A DNA stretch of 64,000 nt, taken from assembly GCA_902578255.1 (NCBI GenBank), contig CACHCH010000004.1, positions 32,566 to 96,565 of the forward strand, in the 5' to 3' direction. The translations under genes were made by a program, and so were the position numbers. The notes under the pieces were generated by a model. The model worked only from the letters and a program-made list of their open reading frames with translations, was not told where the DNA came from and did no database searches. This document shows, piece after piece, positions 10,140 through 21,460 of this stretch (position 1 is its first letter; every line of letters begins with the position of its first letter). This DNA is from an uncultured Pelagibacteraceae bacterium. GTDB lineage: Bacteria > Pseudomonadota > Alphaproteobacteria > Pelagibacterales > Pelagibacteraceae.

Positions 10140-10745
10140 ATGCAAAAGTTTAATACACTAAAGAGTATTCCTGCATATCTGCCAATAGTTAATATTGATA
10201 CAGATATGATTATTCCTAAGCAATTTTTGAAAACTATTAAAAGAACTGGACTTGGAAAAAACTTGTTTTTTGAGATGAGATATGATGATCAAGGAAAAGA
10301 AATTGAAAATTTTATTCTTAACAAGGATCCCTTCAATAAATCCAAAATTTTGATTGCTGGAAAAAATTTTGGATGCGGTTCATCAAGAGAACACGCTCCA
10401 TGGGCATTGCTAGATTTTGGAATTACATGTGTAATTAGCTCAAGTTATGCAGATATTTTTTATAGTAATTGCTTCAAGAATGGTATTTTGCCAATTATTC
10501 TTGATGAGGAAAAAATAAAAGAGATTTCAGAATATGCAACTAGAAAAGAAGAAATCTCAGTCGATTTAAATGAACAAGTAATTTGTTATGGTAATAACGA
10601 AATTAAATTTGAAATAGATCCATTTAAGAAAAAGTGTTTACTAGAAGGCCTTGATGACATTGCTTTATCTTTAAAAAAAGTAGACAAAATTAAAACTTTT
10701 GAAAATAGTTTAAAAACTAAAAAACCATGGATTTTTAATGATTAA
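10140..10745 (+). CDS. leuD: 3-isopropylmalate dehydratase small subunit
   Basis: [31 protein letters not shown]. Confidence 0.97.
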   Translation: MQKFNTLKSIPAYLPIVNIDTDMIIPKQFLKTIKRTGLGKNLFFEMRYDDQGKEIENFILNKDPFNKSKILIAGKNFGCGSSREHAPWALLDFGITCVISSSYADIFYSNCFKNGILPIILDEEKIKEISEYATRKEEISVDLNEQVICYGNNEIKFEIDPFKKKCLLEGLDDIALSLKKVDKIKTFENSLKTKKPWIFND

Positions 10746-11844
10746 GGTAAAAAAAAGAAAAATTCTTTTATTGCCTGGTGACGGTATTGGACCAGAAGTA
10801 ATTCGTGAAGTGAAAAAAATTATTAACTGGTTCAACGACAAAAAATCTTTAGATTTTGAAATAGATGAAGATCTTGCTGGTGGTTGTTCTTATGACAAAC
10901 ATGGCACTCCAATTACTGACGAAGTATTTTATAAAGCTCTGGAGAGTGAAGTTGTTATGTTAGGTGCGGTGGGAGGACCAAAATGGGATGAAGTAGAATT
11001 TTCTAAAAAACCAGAGAGAGCATTGCTAAAACTTAGAAAAGAATTAAAACTATTTGCTAATTTACGACCAGCAATATGCTTTGAACAATTGGTAAGCGCA
11101 TCAACATTAAAACCAGAGGTAGTTTCAGGATTAGATATAATGATTGTTAGAGAGCTTACAGGTGGAATATATTTTGGTGAACCAAGAGGAATTAAACCGA
11201 TTGAAAATGGAGAAAGAAAAGGAATAAATACCCATACATATACGACTAATGAAATCGCTAGGGTAGCACGTATTGCATTCGACCTAGCAAGAAAAAGATC
11301 CAATAAAGTAACCTCATGTGAAAAATCAAACGTTATGGAAGCCGGACAGTTATGGAAGGAAGAAGTACAAGAACTTCATGATAAAGAATTTAAAGATGTA
11401 GAATTAAGCCATATGCTTGCTGATAATTGTGCAATGCAACTATTAAGAAATCCTAAGCAATTTGATGTAATTGTAACTGATAATTTATTTGGCGATATGC
11501 TTTCAGATCAAGCATCAATGCTAACAGGCTCTTTAGGTCTATTACCTTCTGCATCTTTAGGAGCAAAAAATAAAGATGGAGAAATGAGAGCGATGTACGA
11601 ACCTATTCATGGTTCAGCACCAGATATTGCCGGTAAATCGATTGCAAACCCTATTGCTTCTATTTTAAGCTTTGCTATGGCTTTAAGGTATTCTTTAGAT
11701 TTAGATAATGAGGCTGATGCATTAGAAAAAGCAGTACAGCAGGTATTAAATGATGGTTTGAGAACTAAAGATATTCTATCAGATGGAATGAAACAGGCAT
11801 CAACTTCAGCAATGGGTGATGCGATAATTTCAAAATTGCAATAA
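10738..11844 (+). CDS. leuB: 3-isopropylmalate dehydrogenase
   Basis: [57 protein letters not shown]; 8-nt overlap with leuD. Confidence 0.98.
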   Translation: MIKVKKRKILLLPGDGIGPEVIREVKKIINWFNDKKSLDFEIDEDLAGGCSYDKHGTPITDEVFYKALESEVVMLGAVGGPKWDEVEFSKKPERALLKLRKELKLFANLRPAICFEQLVSASTLKPEVVSGLDIMIVRELTGGIYFGEPRGIKPIENGERKGINTHTYTTNEIARVARIAFDLARKRSNKVTSCEKSNVMEAGQLWKEEVQELHDKEFKDVELSHMLADNCAMQLLRNPKQFDVIVTDNLFGDMLSDQASMLTGSLGLLPSASLGAKNKDGEMRAMYEPIHGSAPDIAGKSIANPIASILSFAMALRYSLDLDNEADALEKAVQQVLNDGLRTKDILSDGMKQASTSAMGDAIISKLQ

Positions 11845-11870
11845 ATCTATAATTATTCTAAACTTTTAAA

Positions 11871-13634
11871 ATGCCAAGTTATACAGCTCCAGTAAAAGAT
11901 ATGATGTTTCTTTATGATAAGTTAAGAGACAATAAATACTACAATGAATTAGAAAAGTATAATGAAGTTAATTCTGATTTGGTAAAAGATATTTTAGAAG
12001 AAGCAGCTAAAATAAATCAAAATTTAATTTTACCACTTGCAAAAGTAGGGGATGAAAATCCTGCAGTTTTAGAAAATGGAGTTGTTAGAACCCCCCCAGG
12101 CTATAAAGAGGCATACCAAAAATATATAGAAGATGGATGGACATCATTATCTTGTGATCCAAAATATGGTGGTCAAGGGATGCCTAAAACTGTGAGCGCG
12201 TTTTTTGACGAAATGTTATCTTCTGCGAGTTTGTCATTTAAACTTTATAGTGAATTAAGTATTGGAGCTTATAATTGTATTAATCGTCATGCTACAGAGG
12301 AAATAAAAAACAAATATTTACCTAAAATGGTTGAGGGTAAATGGAGTGGCACGATGTGTTTAACTGAACCAGTTTGTGGAACTGATTTAGGGCTTTTAAA
12401 GACTAAAGCAGAAAAACAAACTGATGGAACATATAAACTAAGTGGTCAGAAAATATTCATCACTTCTGGTGATCAAGACCTAACAGAAAATATTATTCAT
12501 CTCGTAATTGCTAGAGCCACAGACTCTCCAGCTGGAACTAAAGGCATAAGTTTATTTTTAGTACCTAAATTTATAGTCAATGAGGACGGAACTGTTGGCC
12601 CAAGGAATGGGGTATCAACAGGTTCTATTGAAAGTAAAATGGGAATAAAAGGTTCAGCTACATGTGTCTTAAATTTTGATGATGCAACTGGCTATATGAT
12701 TGGAGCCAAAGACAAAGGTTTAAGTGCGATGTTCACAATGATGAATTTAGAGAGAATAGTAGTTGGTATACAAGGTTTAGGCCTATCTGAAATTGCTTAT
12801 CAGAACTCACTTGCATATGCTAAAGAGAGAAAACAAGGAAAAACAAATAATACCAAGTCAACTAATGGTGCAGATTTTATAATTGAACATGCTGACATAA
12901 GAAAATCTTTGTTAAATATGAAATCAATCATTGAAGGAGAAAGAGCATTATGTTTTTGGTTATCTCAACAAACGGAGGTTAGCCTTTATCATCCTGATGA
13001 AAAAATAAAACAAGAGGCATCTGATTACGTTTCATTAATGACACCTGTGGTAAAATCATTGTTTAGTGATTTAGCTATGGAGATAACAAATGACGCAATG
13101 CAGATACACGGAGGCTATGGCTATACAAAAGATCAAGGAATTGAGCAATTATATAGAGATAATCGTATTACTCCTATTTATGAAGGAACAAACTCAGTTC
13201 AAGCTGCAGATTTAGTATTTAGAAAATTATCAAACAAAAATGGCAATATAATTGAGAGATTCTTAGGCATGGTTAAGTCTGAGTGTGATAGTAAAAAAGG
13301 AAAAGTTGAAATTTTTTCAAAAGAGTTAAATCATTACTTGGATATATTATCTAAGTTTACAGGTTGGATCAGTGATCAAAGTAAAATTGAAAAAGACGAT
13401 GTAAGTGCGGCAGCAAATGATTATTTAAGAACACTTGGATACGTTTCAATTGCTTATTCTTGGATTAAAGTTTTAGAAGTTAGTTTTAATGACTACGAAA
13501 AAAATAAAGACTTTTACTCAGATAAAATTAATACAGCTAAATTTTATTTTGAAAAGGTATTACCTAGAGCAGAATATCATTACAAATCTGCAATTTCAGG
13601 TAGTTCCAATATTATGAAATTTAAATTTATTTAG
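11871..13634 (+). CDS. dmdC: Acyl-CoA dehydrogenase, probable DmdC (3-methylmercaptopropionyl-CoA dehydrogenase)
   Basis: Long acyl-CoA dehydrogenase (587 aa) MPSYTAPVKDMMFLYD..., AMQIHGGYGYTKDQGIEQLYRDNRITPIYEGTN; clustered with dmdB-like and dmdA. Confidence 0.8.
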   Translation: MPSYTAPVKDMMFLYDKLRDNKYYNELEKYNEVNSDLVKDILEEAAKINQNLILPLAKVGDENPAVLENGVVRTPPGYKEAYQKYIEDGWTSLSCDPKYGGQGMPKTVSAFFDEMLSSASLSFKLYSELSIGAYNCINRHATEEIKNKYLPKMVEGKWSGTMCLTEPVCGTDLGLLKTKAEKQTDGTYKLSGQKIFITSGDQDLTENIIHLVIARATDSPAGTKGISLFLVPKFIVNEDGTVGPRNGVSTGSIESKMGIKGSATCVLNFDDATGYMIGAKDKGLSAMFTMMNLERIVVGIQGLGLSEIAYQNSLAYAKERKQGKTNNTKSTNGADFIIEHADIRKSLLNMKSIIEGERALCFWLSQQTEVSLYHPDEKIKQEASDYVSLMTPVVKSLFSDLAMEITNDAMQIHGGYGYTKDQGIEQLYRDNRITPIYEGTNSVQAADLVFRKLSNKNGNIIERFLGMVKSECDSKKGKVEIFSKELNHYLDILSKFTGWISDQSKIEKDDVSAAANDYLRTLGYVSIAYSWIKVLEVSFNDYEKNKDFYSDKINTAKFYFEKVLPRAEYHYKSAISGSSNIMKFKFI

Positions 13635-13635
13635 G

Positions 13636-15252
13636 ATGAATCATTACGATAATAATTTGGACAAAAATGAAGCCAACCATGTTCCGTTAACACCTCTAAC
13701 ATTTTTAAAAAGAGCAACAGAAATTTATCCAAATTATGAAGCAATCGTTTATGAAGACAGAAGTTATACTTGGAGTAAAGTTTACCAAAGAGCAGTAAAA
13801 TTTGCCAGTGCATTGTCTAAAATTGGTATTAAAAAAGGTGATACTGTTTCATTCTTAGCATTTAATACACCTGAAATATTCGAAGCACACTACTCTGTTC
13901 CTATGACAGGAGCAGTTTTAAATACAATTAATATTAGATTGGATGCAAACACGATTGCATACATTTTAAATCATAGTGATGCAAAAGTTTTAGTCGTTGA
14001 TAGACAGCTACATATAGAAGTTAAAAAAGCTCTAAAAACTTTAGATAAAAAAATTACAATTATTGATATAAATGACAAATATGCTGACCAATCAAAGTGT
14101 GAAAAAATTGGTGAGCATGAATATGAAAACTTTTTAAATACTGGGGATGAAAATTATAACTGGCAAATGCCCAACGATGAATGGCAGTCTATTTCGTTAA
14201 GTTATACTTCTGGAACTACAGGAAATCCAAAAGGAGTAGTTTATCATCACAGAGGTGCTTATTTAATGTCCACAGGAAGTTCAGTTGCATGGAATATGCC
14301 TAATCGTTTAAATTTTTTAACAGTCGTGCCAATGTTTCATTGTAATGGATGGTGTTATCCTTGGACAATTCCGATGCTAAACGGAAGAACTATATGTTTA
14401 AGAAATATAGATATTAAAAAAATATTTGATCTAATTGATAGATACGATGTAACGCATTTTGGTGGAGCACCTATTGTTTTAAATATGATTACTGGTGCTC
14501 CAGAAGCTGACAGAAAAAAATTAAATCATAAAGTTTATGTTTTAACTGCCGGGGCTCCTCCACCTAGTGTAATTTTTAAAAAAATGAAAGCTCTTGGTTT
14601 TGAGGTAATGCATGTTTATGGTTTAACAGAGACATATGGGCATGTTACTCAATGTGCTTGGAATGATGAGTGGAATGATTTTGATGAAGATAAACAAAAT
14701 GAAATCAAAGCGAGACAGGGAGTAAGATATCCAAATACTGAAGGTGTAACAATTTTAGATCCTGAAACTATGAAAGAAGTTCCAAAGGATGGTAAAACTA
14801 TAGGTGAAATAATGATAAGAGGCAATATAGTTATGAAGGGATATTTTAAAGATAAAGAAGCTACAGATAAAGCAATGAAAGGTGGCTGGTTTCACACTGG
14901 AGATTTAGCCGTAATGCATCCTGATGGATATGTCAAAATACAAGACAGATCTAAAGATATAATTATATCTGGAGGAGAAAATATATCTTCAATAGAAATA
15001 GAAAATACTCTTTCTAAACACCCTTCTGTTTCTATTGCAGCTGTGGTTGCAAAACCTGATGAAAAATGGGGTGAAGTTCCATGTGCTTTTATCGAAATGG
15101 TTAAAGACAAACCGGCAAGTGAAAAAGAATTAATAGATTTTTGTAAAGAAACTTTAGCAGGATTTAAAGTCCCAAAAAAAGTAATTTTCTGTGAGTTACC
15201 AAAAACTTCTACAGGAAAAATTCAGAAGTTTGAACTAAGAAAACAATTCTAG
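13636..15252 (+). CDS. dmdB: Acyl-CoA synthetase, probable DmdB (3-methylmercaptopropionate-CoA ligase)
   Basis: ANL family: SLSYTSGTTGNPKGVVYHHRG, VYGLTETYG, GWFHTGDLAVMHPDGYVKIQDRSKDIIISGGENISSIEIE, PKTSTGKIQKFELR. Confidence 0.8.
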   Translation: MNHYDNNLDKNEANHVPLTPLTFLKRATEIYPNYEAIVYEDRSYTWSKVYQRAVKFASALSKIGIKKGDTVSFLAFNTPEIFEAHYSVPMTGAVLNTINIRLDANTIAYILNHSDAKVLVVDRQLHIEVKKALKTLDKKITIIDINDKYADQSKCEKIGEHEYENFLNTGDENYNWQMPNDEWQSISLSYTSGTTGNPKGVVYHHRGAYLMSTGSSVAWNMPNRLNFLTVVPMFHCNGWCYPWTIPMLNGRTICLRNIDIKKIFDLIDRYDVTHFGGAPIVLNMITGAPEADRKKLNHKVYVLTAGAPPPSVIFKKMKALGFEVMHVYGLTETYGHVTQCAWNDEWNDFDEDKQNEIKARQGVRYPNTEGVTILDPETMKEVPKDGKTIGEIMIRGNIVMKGYFKDKEATDKAMKGGWFHTGDLAVMHPDGYVKIQDRSKDIIISGGENISSIEIENTLSKHPSVSIAAVVAKPDEKWGEVPCAFIEMVKDKPASEKELIDFCKETLAGFKVPKKVIFCELPKTSTGKIQKFELRKQF

Positions 15253-15260
15253 GTAATTAT

Positions 15261-16037
15261 TTGATTTTCCAAGTAGAAAATAAAAATGTCCATGCATCAG
15301 ATGCAGGGCAAGGCATTGATCCAAAAAAGCAAACAATTGTATTTTTACATGGAAGTGGGATGTCACATATTGTTTGGTCTTTAACAGAGCAATTTTTTTC
15401 AAATCAAAATTTTAATGTTTTATCAATAGATTTACCTGGACATGGAAATTCTGATGGTCCTTGTATTAATACTATTGAAAAAGTCACAGAATGGTTAGAA
15501 AAAGCATTTATTCAGTTAAATTTAAATGATTTAGTTTTAATTGGACACTCTCAGGGATGTTTAGAAATTTTAGAATTTGCTCATAAGCACCCAAATAGAA
15601 TAAAAAAATTAATTTTTGTTGGTGGCTCTTATAAAATGCCAGTTCATCCAGATTTAATTGAATTAGCTAAAAATGGCGATTCAGATGCTGTTAAATTGAT
15701 GATGAAGTGGGGGTATAATGGGTCAAAAAAATTTATTGGAGGTAATCCACTTGAAAGGATAATCCAATCACCAAGAGATATTAGTAAAATATTGGCTGTT
15801 GATCTTATTGCTTGTAATAATTATTCCAACGGAAAAAAGGCTGCTATCTCAATAAATTGTCCAAGCATGTTTATATTTGGTGCCCTTGATAAGATGGTTA
15901 ATCTTGAAGTCGGAAAAAAATTTTCAAATCTTGTAAAAAATTCATCTACCCACATCTTCGAAGGTTGTGGTCACATGATTATGATTGAAAAAGCATTTGA
16001 AATGAGAGAAAAGGTCCTAGAATTTTTAAAAAAATGA
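15261..16037 (+). CDS. Alpha/beta hydrolase in dmd cluster
   Basis: FLHGSGMSH oxyanion motif, LIGHSQG nucleophile elbow, late D (GALDKM) and H (GCGHM); TTG start; 4-nt ATGA overlap with dmdA. Confidence 0.88.
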   Translation: MIFQVENKNVHASDAGQGIDPKKQTIVFLHGSGMSHIVWSLTEQFFSNQNFNVLSIDLPGHGNSDGPCINTIEKVTEWLEKAFIQLNLNDLVLIGHSQGCLEILEFAHKHPNRIKKLIFVGGSYKMPVHPDLIELAKNGDSDAVKLMMKWGYNGSKKFIGGNPLERIIQSPRDISKILAVDLIACNNYSNGKKAAISINCPSMFIFGALDKMVNLEVGKKFSNLVKNSSTHIFEGCGHMIMIEKAFEMREKVLEFLKK

Positions 16038-17143
16038 AAAACTTTTCTATAGCAAAATCAAGAAGATTACGAAGTACACCTTATACTGACAGAATAGAAG
16101 CTCATGGTGTGAGCAGCTACACAGTTTATAATCATATGTTACTTCCAGCGTCATTCAAATCTTTAGAAAGCGACTATGATCACTTAAAAAAATATGTTCA
16201 AGTTTGGGATGTTGCAGCAGAGAGACAAGTTGAAATATCTGGAAAAGACTCATCTAAATTAGTTCAATTAATGACTTGTAGAGATTTATCTAAATCAAAA
16301 GTTGGAAAATGTTATTATGCTCCATTAATTGATAACGATGGACTTTTAGTTAATGACCCAATAATCAATAAGCTTGCAGAGGATAAATGGTGGTTGTCTA
16401 TAGCTGATGCAGATGTAATATTTTTTGCAAAAGGTCTTGCAGCTGGAAATAGATTTGATGTTAAAATTAATGAACCAAATGTAAATATCTTAGCTGTTCA
16501 AGGACCTTTGGCTGATGATTTAATGTCAAAACTATTCAGTGAAGAGATTAGAAAATTAAAATTTTTTAACTTTGATTATTTTGAATTAAAAGGTCACAAA
16601 TATTTCATTGCAAGGTCTGGATGGTCAAAACAAGGTGGATTTGAAGTTTATGTTGATAATGACATTGCAGGTCAGAATTTATATGATTATTTGTTTGAAG
16701 AGGGAAAAGAATTTAATGTTAAGCCAGGTTGCCCAAATTTAATAGAGAGAATTGAAGGTAATTTGTTATCTTATGGAAACGATTTTGACAATAGAGACAA
16801 TCCTTTTGAAGCAAATTTTGATAAATTTATTCATTTAGACAGTGACGTTAATTTTTTAGGTAAAGAAAAACTTAAAAAAATAAAAGAAAAAGGAATAACT
16901 AGAAAACTTATGGGTGTAAAAATTGATCATAATAAAATTGATATGTATTGCGAAAAGACTTTATTTGCTGATAACAAAGAAATAGTTGGATATGTTAGAT
17001 CAGCAACTTATTCACCCACATTTGATAAAGTTATTGGAATTGCAATGATTAATAAACCCTACTGGAATACAAAAAATCAGTTTAATATAGAAATAAATGA
17101 AAAAATATATGTGGGTACTGTTTGTGATTTACCCCTCGTTTAA
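16034..17143 (+). CDS. dmdA: Dimethylsulfoniopropionate demethylase (GcvT/aminomethyltransferase fold)
   Basis: [18 protein letters not shown]..., [84 protein letters not shown]; matches recollection of SAR11 DmdA. Confidence 0.93.
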   Translation: MKNFSIAKSRRLRSTPYTDRIEAHGVSSYTVYNHMLLPASFKSLESDYDHLKKYVQVWDVAAERQVEISGKDSSKLVQLMTCRDLSKSKVGKCYYAPLIDNDGLLVNDPIINKLAEDKWWLSIADADVIFFAKGLAAGNRFDVKINEPNVNILAVQGPLADDLMSKLFSEEIRKLKFFNFDYFELKGHKYFIARSGWSKQGGFEVYVDNDIAGQNLYDYLFEEGKEFNVKPGCPNLIERIEGNLLSYGNDFDNRDNPFEANFDKFIHLDSDVNFLGKEKLKKIKEKGITRKLMGVKIDHNKIDMYCEKTLFADNKEIVGYVRSATYSPTFDKVIGIAMINKPYWNTKNQFNIEINEKIYVGTVCDLPLV

Positions 17144-17164
17144 AATTAAAAGTCATTTAGTGTT

Positions 17165-18175
17165 ATGAATATAGCAATTGTAGGCGCAACAGGAAATGTT
17201 GGTAGAAAAATAATAGAAATTTTAGAAAAAAAAAAAATAAATATTGAAAATCTTTTTTTACTGGCTTCAAAAAAAAGTGAAGGAAAAAAATTAAATTATA
17301 ATGGAAATGAACATACAGTAACTGATCTTGAAAAATTTGATTTTTCCTCTGTAAAGATTGCTTTTTTTGCAGCAGGAAGTGGGGTAGCTGAAAAATGGGC
17401 TCATGTTGCTGCTGAAAAAACTATTGTTATAGACAATTCAAAATATTTTAGAAAAGACCCTGATATTCCATTAATTGTTCCTGAAGTTAATTCAAAAAAA
17501 TTATCTGATGTAAAAAATAAAAATATTATTGCTAATGCTAATTGTTCAGTGATTCCAGTTGTTGTGGCTTTAAAACCTTTGCATGACTTGTACAATATAA
17601 ATCGCATAGTTGCATCTACTTATCAGTCAGTATCTGGGGCAGGTAAATCAGCTATGGATGAATTATTATCTCAAACAGAGGATTATTTTCAAAATAAAGA
17701 AATATACTCAAAAAATTTTACTAAGCAGATAGCCTTTAATGCAATTCCTCATATTGATAGTTTTTTGGAAAATGGTTACACAAAAGAGGAACAAAAAACT
17801 ACTGACGAAATTAAAAAAATTTTAGATAAAAAAATTAAAGTAACTTCTACTTGTGTTAGGATACCTGTTCTTGTTTCTCACTGTATTAGTGCAAATGTAG
17901 AATTTAATAAAAAATGTGATTTGGATGAAATAAGAAAAGTTCTATCTACCTCCCCTGGGTGCAAGGTTATTGATGAACATCAGGATGGGGGCTATATAAC
18001 ACCAGTAGAGGCTGAGGATAAATTTGAAACTTTTATTTCAAGAATAAGATTGGATGAGTCTCAAGAGAATACAATAAATTTGTGGATCGTATCAGACAAT
18101 TTAGTTAAAGGGGCGGCATTGAACGCAGTACAAATTGCTGAAAGTTTGATTACAAATGATTTTTATGGAAGATAA
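17165..18175 (+). CDS. asd: Aspartate-semialdehyde dehydrogenase
   Basis: GATGNVGRKI, NANCSVIP catalytic Cys, TYQSVSGAGKSAMDEL. Confidence 0.97.
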   Translation: MNIAIVGATGNVGRKIIEILEKKKINIENLFLLASKKSEGKKLNYNGNEHTVTDLEKFDFSSVKIAFFAAGSGVAEKWAHVAAEKTIVIDNSKYFRKDPDIPLIVPEVNSKKLSDVKNKNIIANANCSVIPVVVALKPLHDLYNINRIVASTYQSVSGAGKSAMDELLSQTEDYFQNKEIYSKNFTKQIAFNAIPHIDSFLENGYTKEEQKTTDEIKKILDKKIKVTSTCVRIPVLVSHCISANVEFNKKCDLDEIRKVLSTSPGCKVIDEHQDGGYITPVEAEDKFETFISRIRLDESQENTINLWIVSDNLVKGAALNAVQIAESLITNDFYGR

Positions 18176-18548
18176 AAAACCACTATCACCACATATACAA
18201 ATTTATAGATGGCATATCTCTTCATTGGTGTCTATTTCTCATAGAATAACAGGTATAATTAATATTATAGCTATTACATTTATTTGTTTGTGGTCTGGCT
18301 GGTTAATTCTAGGAGAAGCAAATTACACTCTAATAAATTTTTTTCTTAATTCATTTTTTGGTAAATTTGTTGTTTTAGGTATCGTTTGGTCATTTAGTTT
18401 CCAAGTTTTGAGTGAAGTACGACATCTAATAATGGATATGGGTTACGGTTTTGAATTACAAACAACTCGTATAACGGGCTTGCTTGTTATATTTGGTTCA
18501 TTCCTGCTTACGGTAGTTATTTATTTAATTGGTAGAAATTTTTTTTAA
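18165..18548 (+). CDS. sdhC: Succinate dehydrogenase cytochrome b556 subunit
   Basis: KPLSPHIQIYRWHISSLVSISHRITGI, HLIMDMG heme region; start likely MEDKKPLSPH. Confidence 0.95.
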   Translation: MEDKKPLSPHIQIYRWHISSLVSISHRITGIINIIAITFICLWSGWLILGEANYTLINFFLNSFFGKFVVLGIVWSFSFQVLSEVRHLIMDMGYGFELQTTRITGLLVIFGSFLLTVVIYLIGRNFF

Positions 18549-18549
18549 T

Positions 18550-18876
18550 ATGAATTTAGCAACAAAAAAATGGATTTTTACTAAAGTTTCATCAGTAATT
18601 TTATTACCTCTTATGCTTTGGTTTATATTAAGTTTTGTATCTATTTACGATCAAGGCTATTTGGAAATTTTAAATTTTTTTATCACCCCAATAAATAAAT
18701 TTCTCTTTAGTTTATTTATTACATTTGCATTTTTTTTCTCATCTTTAACTATTAGTGAGGTTTTTGAGGATTATATTGCTAATGAAAAAATCAAAAATGT
18801 CGCAAACAGACTACTGTATATTTCTGCTATAGGTATTTCATTTTTAACAATAATTATTATATTTAACCTAAAATAA
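18550..18876 (+). CDS. sdhD: Succinate dehydrogenase membrane anchor subunit
   Basis: Short three-TM protein between sdhC and sdhA; start likely MNLATKKW. Confidence 0.88.
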   Translation: MNLATKKWIFTKVSSVILLPLMLWFILSFVSIYDQGYLEILNFFITPINKFLFSLFITFAFFFSSLTISEVFEDYIANEKIKNVANRLLYISAIGISFLTIIIIFNLK

Positions 18877-20651
18877 TGAGTTCATACAATATTATAGATC
18901 ACGAATATGACGTTGTAGTCTTAGGTGCTGGTGGATCAGGATTGAGAGCTGCCGTCGGTTTGAGTGAAGCAGGTTTAAAAACTGCATGTATTTCAAAAGT
19001 ATTTCCAACTAGAAGTCATACTTCTGCAGCCCAAGGTGGGATTTCTGCTGCGCTTGGAAACATGGGTGAAGATGATTGGAGATGGCATATGTATGATACT
19101 GTTAAAGGAGCTGATTGGTTAGGAGATCAAGATAGCATTGAGTATCTTTGTAAGGAAGCACCTAAAGCAGTTTTAGAATTAGAAAAATATGGAGTTCCAT
19201 TTAGTCGAACAGATGAGGGAAAAATTTATCAAAGACCATTTGGCGGAATGACTAAAAATTATGGAAATGGAATAGTCCAGAGAACATGTGCAGCCGCAGA
19301 TAGAACTGGACATGCAATATTACATACTCTTTATGGCCAAGCTTTGAAACACAACACAGAATTTTTTATAGAATATTTTGCATTAGATTTATTAATGAAA
19401 GATGGAGAGTGTAAAGGATTAATAGCTTGGAACTTAAATGATGGAACAATTCATCGATTTAGAGCTCATACAGTAATTATAGCAACAGGTGGATATGGAA
19501 AAGTTTATTATTCAGCAACTTCTGCGCATACTTGTACAGGAGACGGAAATGCAATGGTATTGAGAGCAGGATTACCGTTACAAGATATGGAGTTTGTTCA
19601 ATTTCACCCAACAGGTATTTACGGACACGGAACATTAATTTCTGAAGGTGTTAGAGGAGAAGGAGGATATCTAGTAAACTCTAAAGGCGAAAGATTTATG
19701 GAAAGATATGCTCCAAATGCTAAAGATTTGGCATCAAGAGATGTTGTGAGTAGATCAATGTCGATAGAAATTAATGAGGGAAGAGGTGTAGGAAAAGATC
19801 AGGATCATGTTCATTTACATTTGAGTCATTTAGATAAAAGTGTAATTGAAAATAGACTTCCAGGTATCACTGAAGCAGCAAGATTATTTGCAAACGTTGA
19901 TGTAACTAAGGAACCAATCCCAGTTGTTCCTACCGTGCATTATAATATGGGTGGAATTCCAACTAATTATAAAGCAGAGGTTCTAACAGTAAATGGATCA
20001 GAAAAAACAGTGCCAGGCTTGATGGCAATTGGAGAAGCAGCATGTGTATCAGTTCACGGAGCAAATAGACTTGGATCAAATTCTTTAATTGATTTAGTTG
20101 TTTTTGGAAGAGCTGCAGCAAAAAGAGCAGCTGAACTAATCAAACCAGGCGCACCTCATGAAGAAATTCCAGAGACAGAAACTCAGAAGTGTTTAGATAG
20201 ATTTGATAAATTGAGAAATGCACAAGGAGATAATAGTACTGCAGAACTAAGATTAGCCATGCAAAAAACAATGCAGTCAAAATGTGCAGTATTTAGAACA
20301 GAAAAAAATTTAGAAGAAGGTGTTAACGAAATTAGAAAAACTTATGAAAGTATGGATTCAATTTCAGTTAAGGATAGATCTTTAGTTTTTAATACAGATT
20401 TAGTAGAAACCTTAGAGTTTGATAATTTAATTAGACAGGCAGTAACCACAGTAGACTCTGCTTATCATAGAAAAGAGAGTAGAGGAGCTCATGCAAGAGA
20501 GGATTATCCTAACAGAGATGATAAAAAATTTATGCAGCACACACTTGCTTGGTGTGATGGAAAAGATACTAAAATAACATACAGACCTGTTCATAATTCA
20601 ACATTGACTAATGAAGTCCAATATTTTCCACCTCAAGAAAGAGTTTATTAA
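18876..20651 (+). CDS. sdhA: Succinate dehydrogenase flavoprotein subunit
   Basis: [71 protein letters not shown]. Confidence 0.99.
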   Translation: MSSYNIIDHEYDVVVLGAGGSGLRAAVGLSEAGLKTACISKVFPTRSHTSAAQGGISAALGNMGEDDWRWHMYDTVKGADWLGDQDSIEYLCKEAPKAVLELEKYGVPFSRTDEGKIYQRPFGGMTKNYGNGIVQRTCAAADRTGHAILHTLYGQALKHNTEFFIEYFALDLLMKDGECKGLIAWNLNDGTIHRFRAHTVIIATGGYGKVYYSATSAHTCTGDGNAMVLRAGLPLQDMEFVQFHPTGIYGHGTLISEGVRGEGGYLVNSKGERFMERYAPNAKDLASRDVVSRSMSIEINEGRGVGKDQDHVHLHLSHLDKSVIENRLPGITEAARLFANVDVTKEPIPVVPTVHYNMGGIPTNYKAEVLTVNGSEKTVPGLMAIGEAACVSVHGANRLGSNSLIDLVVFGRAAAKRAAELIKPGAPHEEIPETETQKCLDRFDKLRNAQGDNSTAELRLAMQKTMQSKCAVFRTEKNLEEGVNEIRKTYESMDSISVKDRSLVFNTDLVETLEFDNLIRQAVTTVDSAYHRKESRGAHAREDYPNRDDKKFMQHTLAWCDGKDTKITYRPVHNSTLTNEVQYFPPQERVY

Positions 20652-21430
20652 TGGCTCAAATAAGTTTACCTAAAAATTCTGAGGTAAATAAAGGGAAATA
20701 TTTCAAAGATAAGACAGGGTCAAAAAATATTCGTAAAGTTAATGTTTATAGATGGGATCCATCTACAGAGGAAAATCCAAGGATTGATACTTACGAAGTT
20801 GATATGGACAATTGTCCTTCAAAAGTTTTAGACATTTTAAACAAAATTAAAAATGAAATAGATCCAACTCTGGCATATAGAAGGTCGTGCGCTCATGGTG
20901 TTTGTGGTTCATGTGCAATGAACATGGGAGGTAAAAATGGTCTTGCTTGTACAAAACCTCATGCTGAAATAGATGGTGATATAGACATTTATCCTTTGCC
21001 TCATTTAAAAGTGAAGAGAGATTTAATAGGTGACTTAGATGGTCTTTATAAACAGTACCAGTCTATTGAGCCTTGGTTAAAAAATAATTCATCTAAAGAT
21101 ACAACTGAGATTTTTCAATCAAAAGAAGATAGAGCAAAATTAGATGGTGCATATGAATGTATAATGTGTGCATGTTGTTCTACTTCGTGCCCTAGTTATT
21201 GGTGGAATGGAGATAAATATTTAGGACCCGCTGTGCTTTTGCAGGCTTATAGATGGATTGTTGATAGTCGAGATGACGAAAGAAAAGCAAGATTAAAAAA
21301 AGTTGCTGATGAACTAAAACTTTATAGATGTCATACTATTCTAAATTGTACTAGTGCTTGTCCTAAAGGGCTAAATCCAGCAAAAGCAATTGCTGAAATC
21401 AAGAAAATGTTAGCTACAGCTAATGTTTAA
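20651..21430 (+). CDS. sdhB: Succinate dehydrogenase iron-sulfur subunit
   Basis: [59 protein letters not shown]. Confidence 0.99.
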   Translation: MAQISLPKNSEVNKGKYFKDKTGSKNIRKVNVYRWDPSTEENPRIDTYEVDMDNCPSKVLDILNKIKNEIDPTLAYRRSCAHGVCGSCAMNMGGKNGLACTKPHAEIDGDIDIYPLPHLKVKRDLIGDLDGLYKQYQSIEPWLKNNSSKDTTEIFQSKEDRAKLDGAYECIMCACCSTSCPSYWWNGDKYLGPAVLLQAYRWIVDSRDDERKARLKKVADELKLYRCHTILNCTSACPKGLNPAKAIAEIKKMLATANV

Positions 21431-21460
21431 ATAGACTAATAAGTATTTTTGTTTTAAAAG

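Noticed and set aside
10929-11303. 124-aa minus-strand ORF inside leuB
   Set aside because: Antisense to conserved LeuB; shadow ORF.
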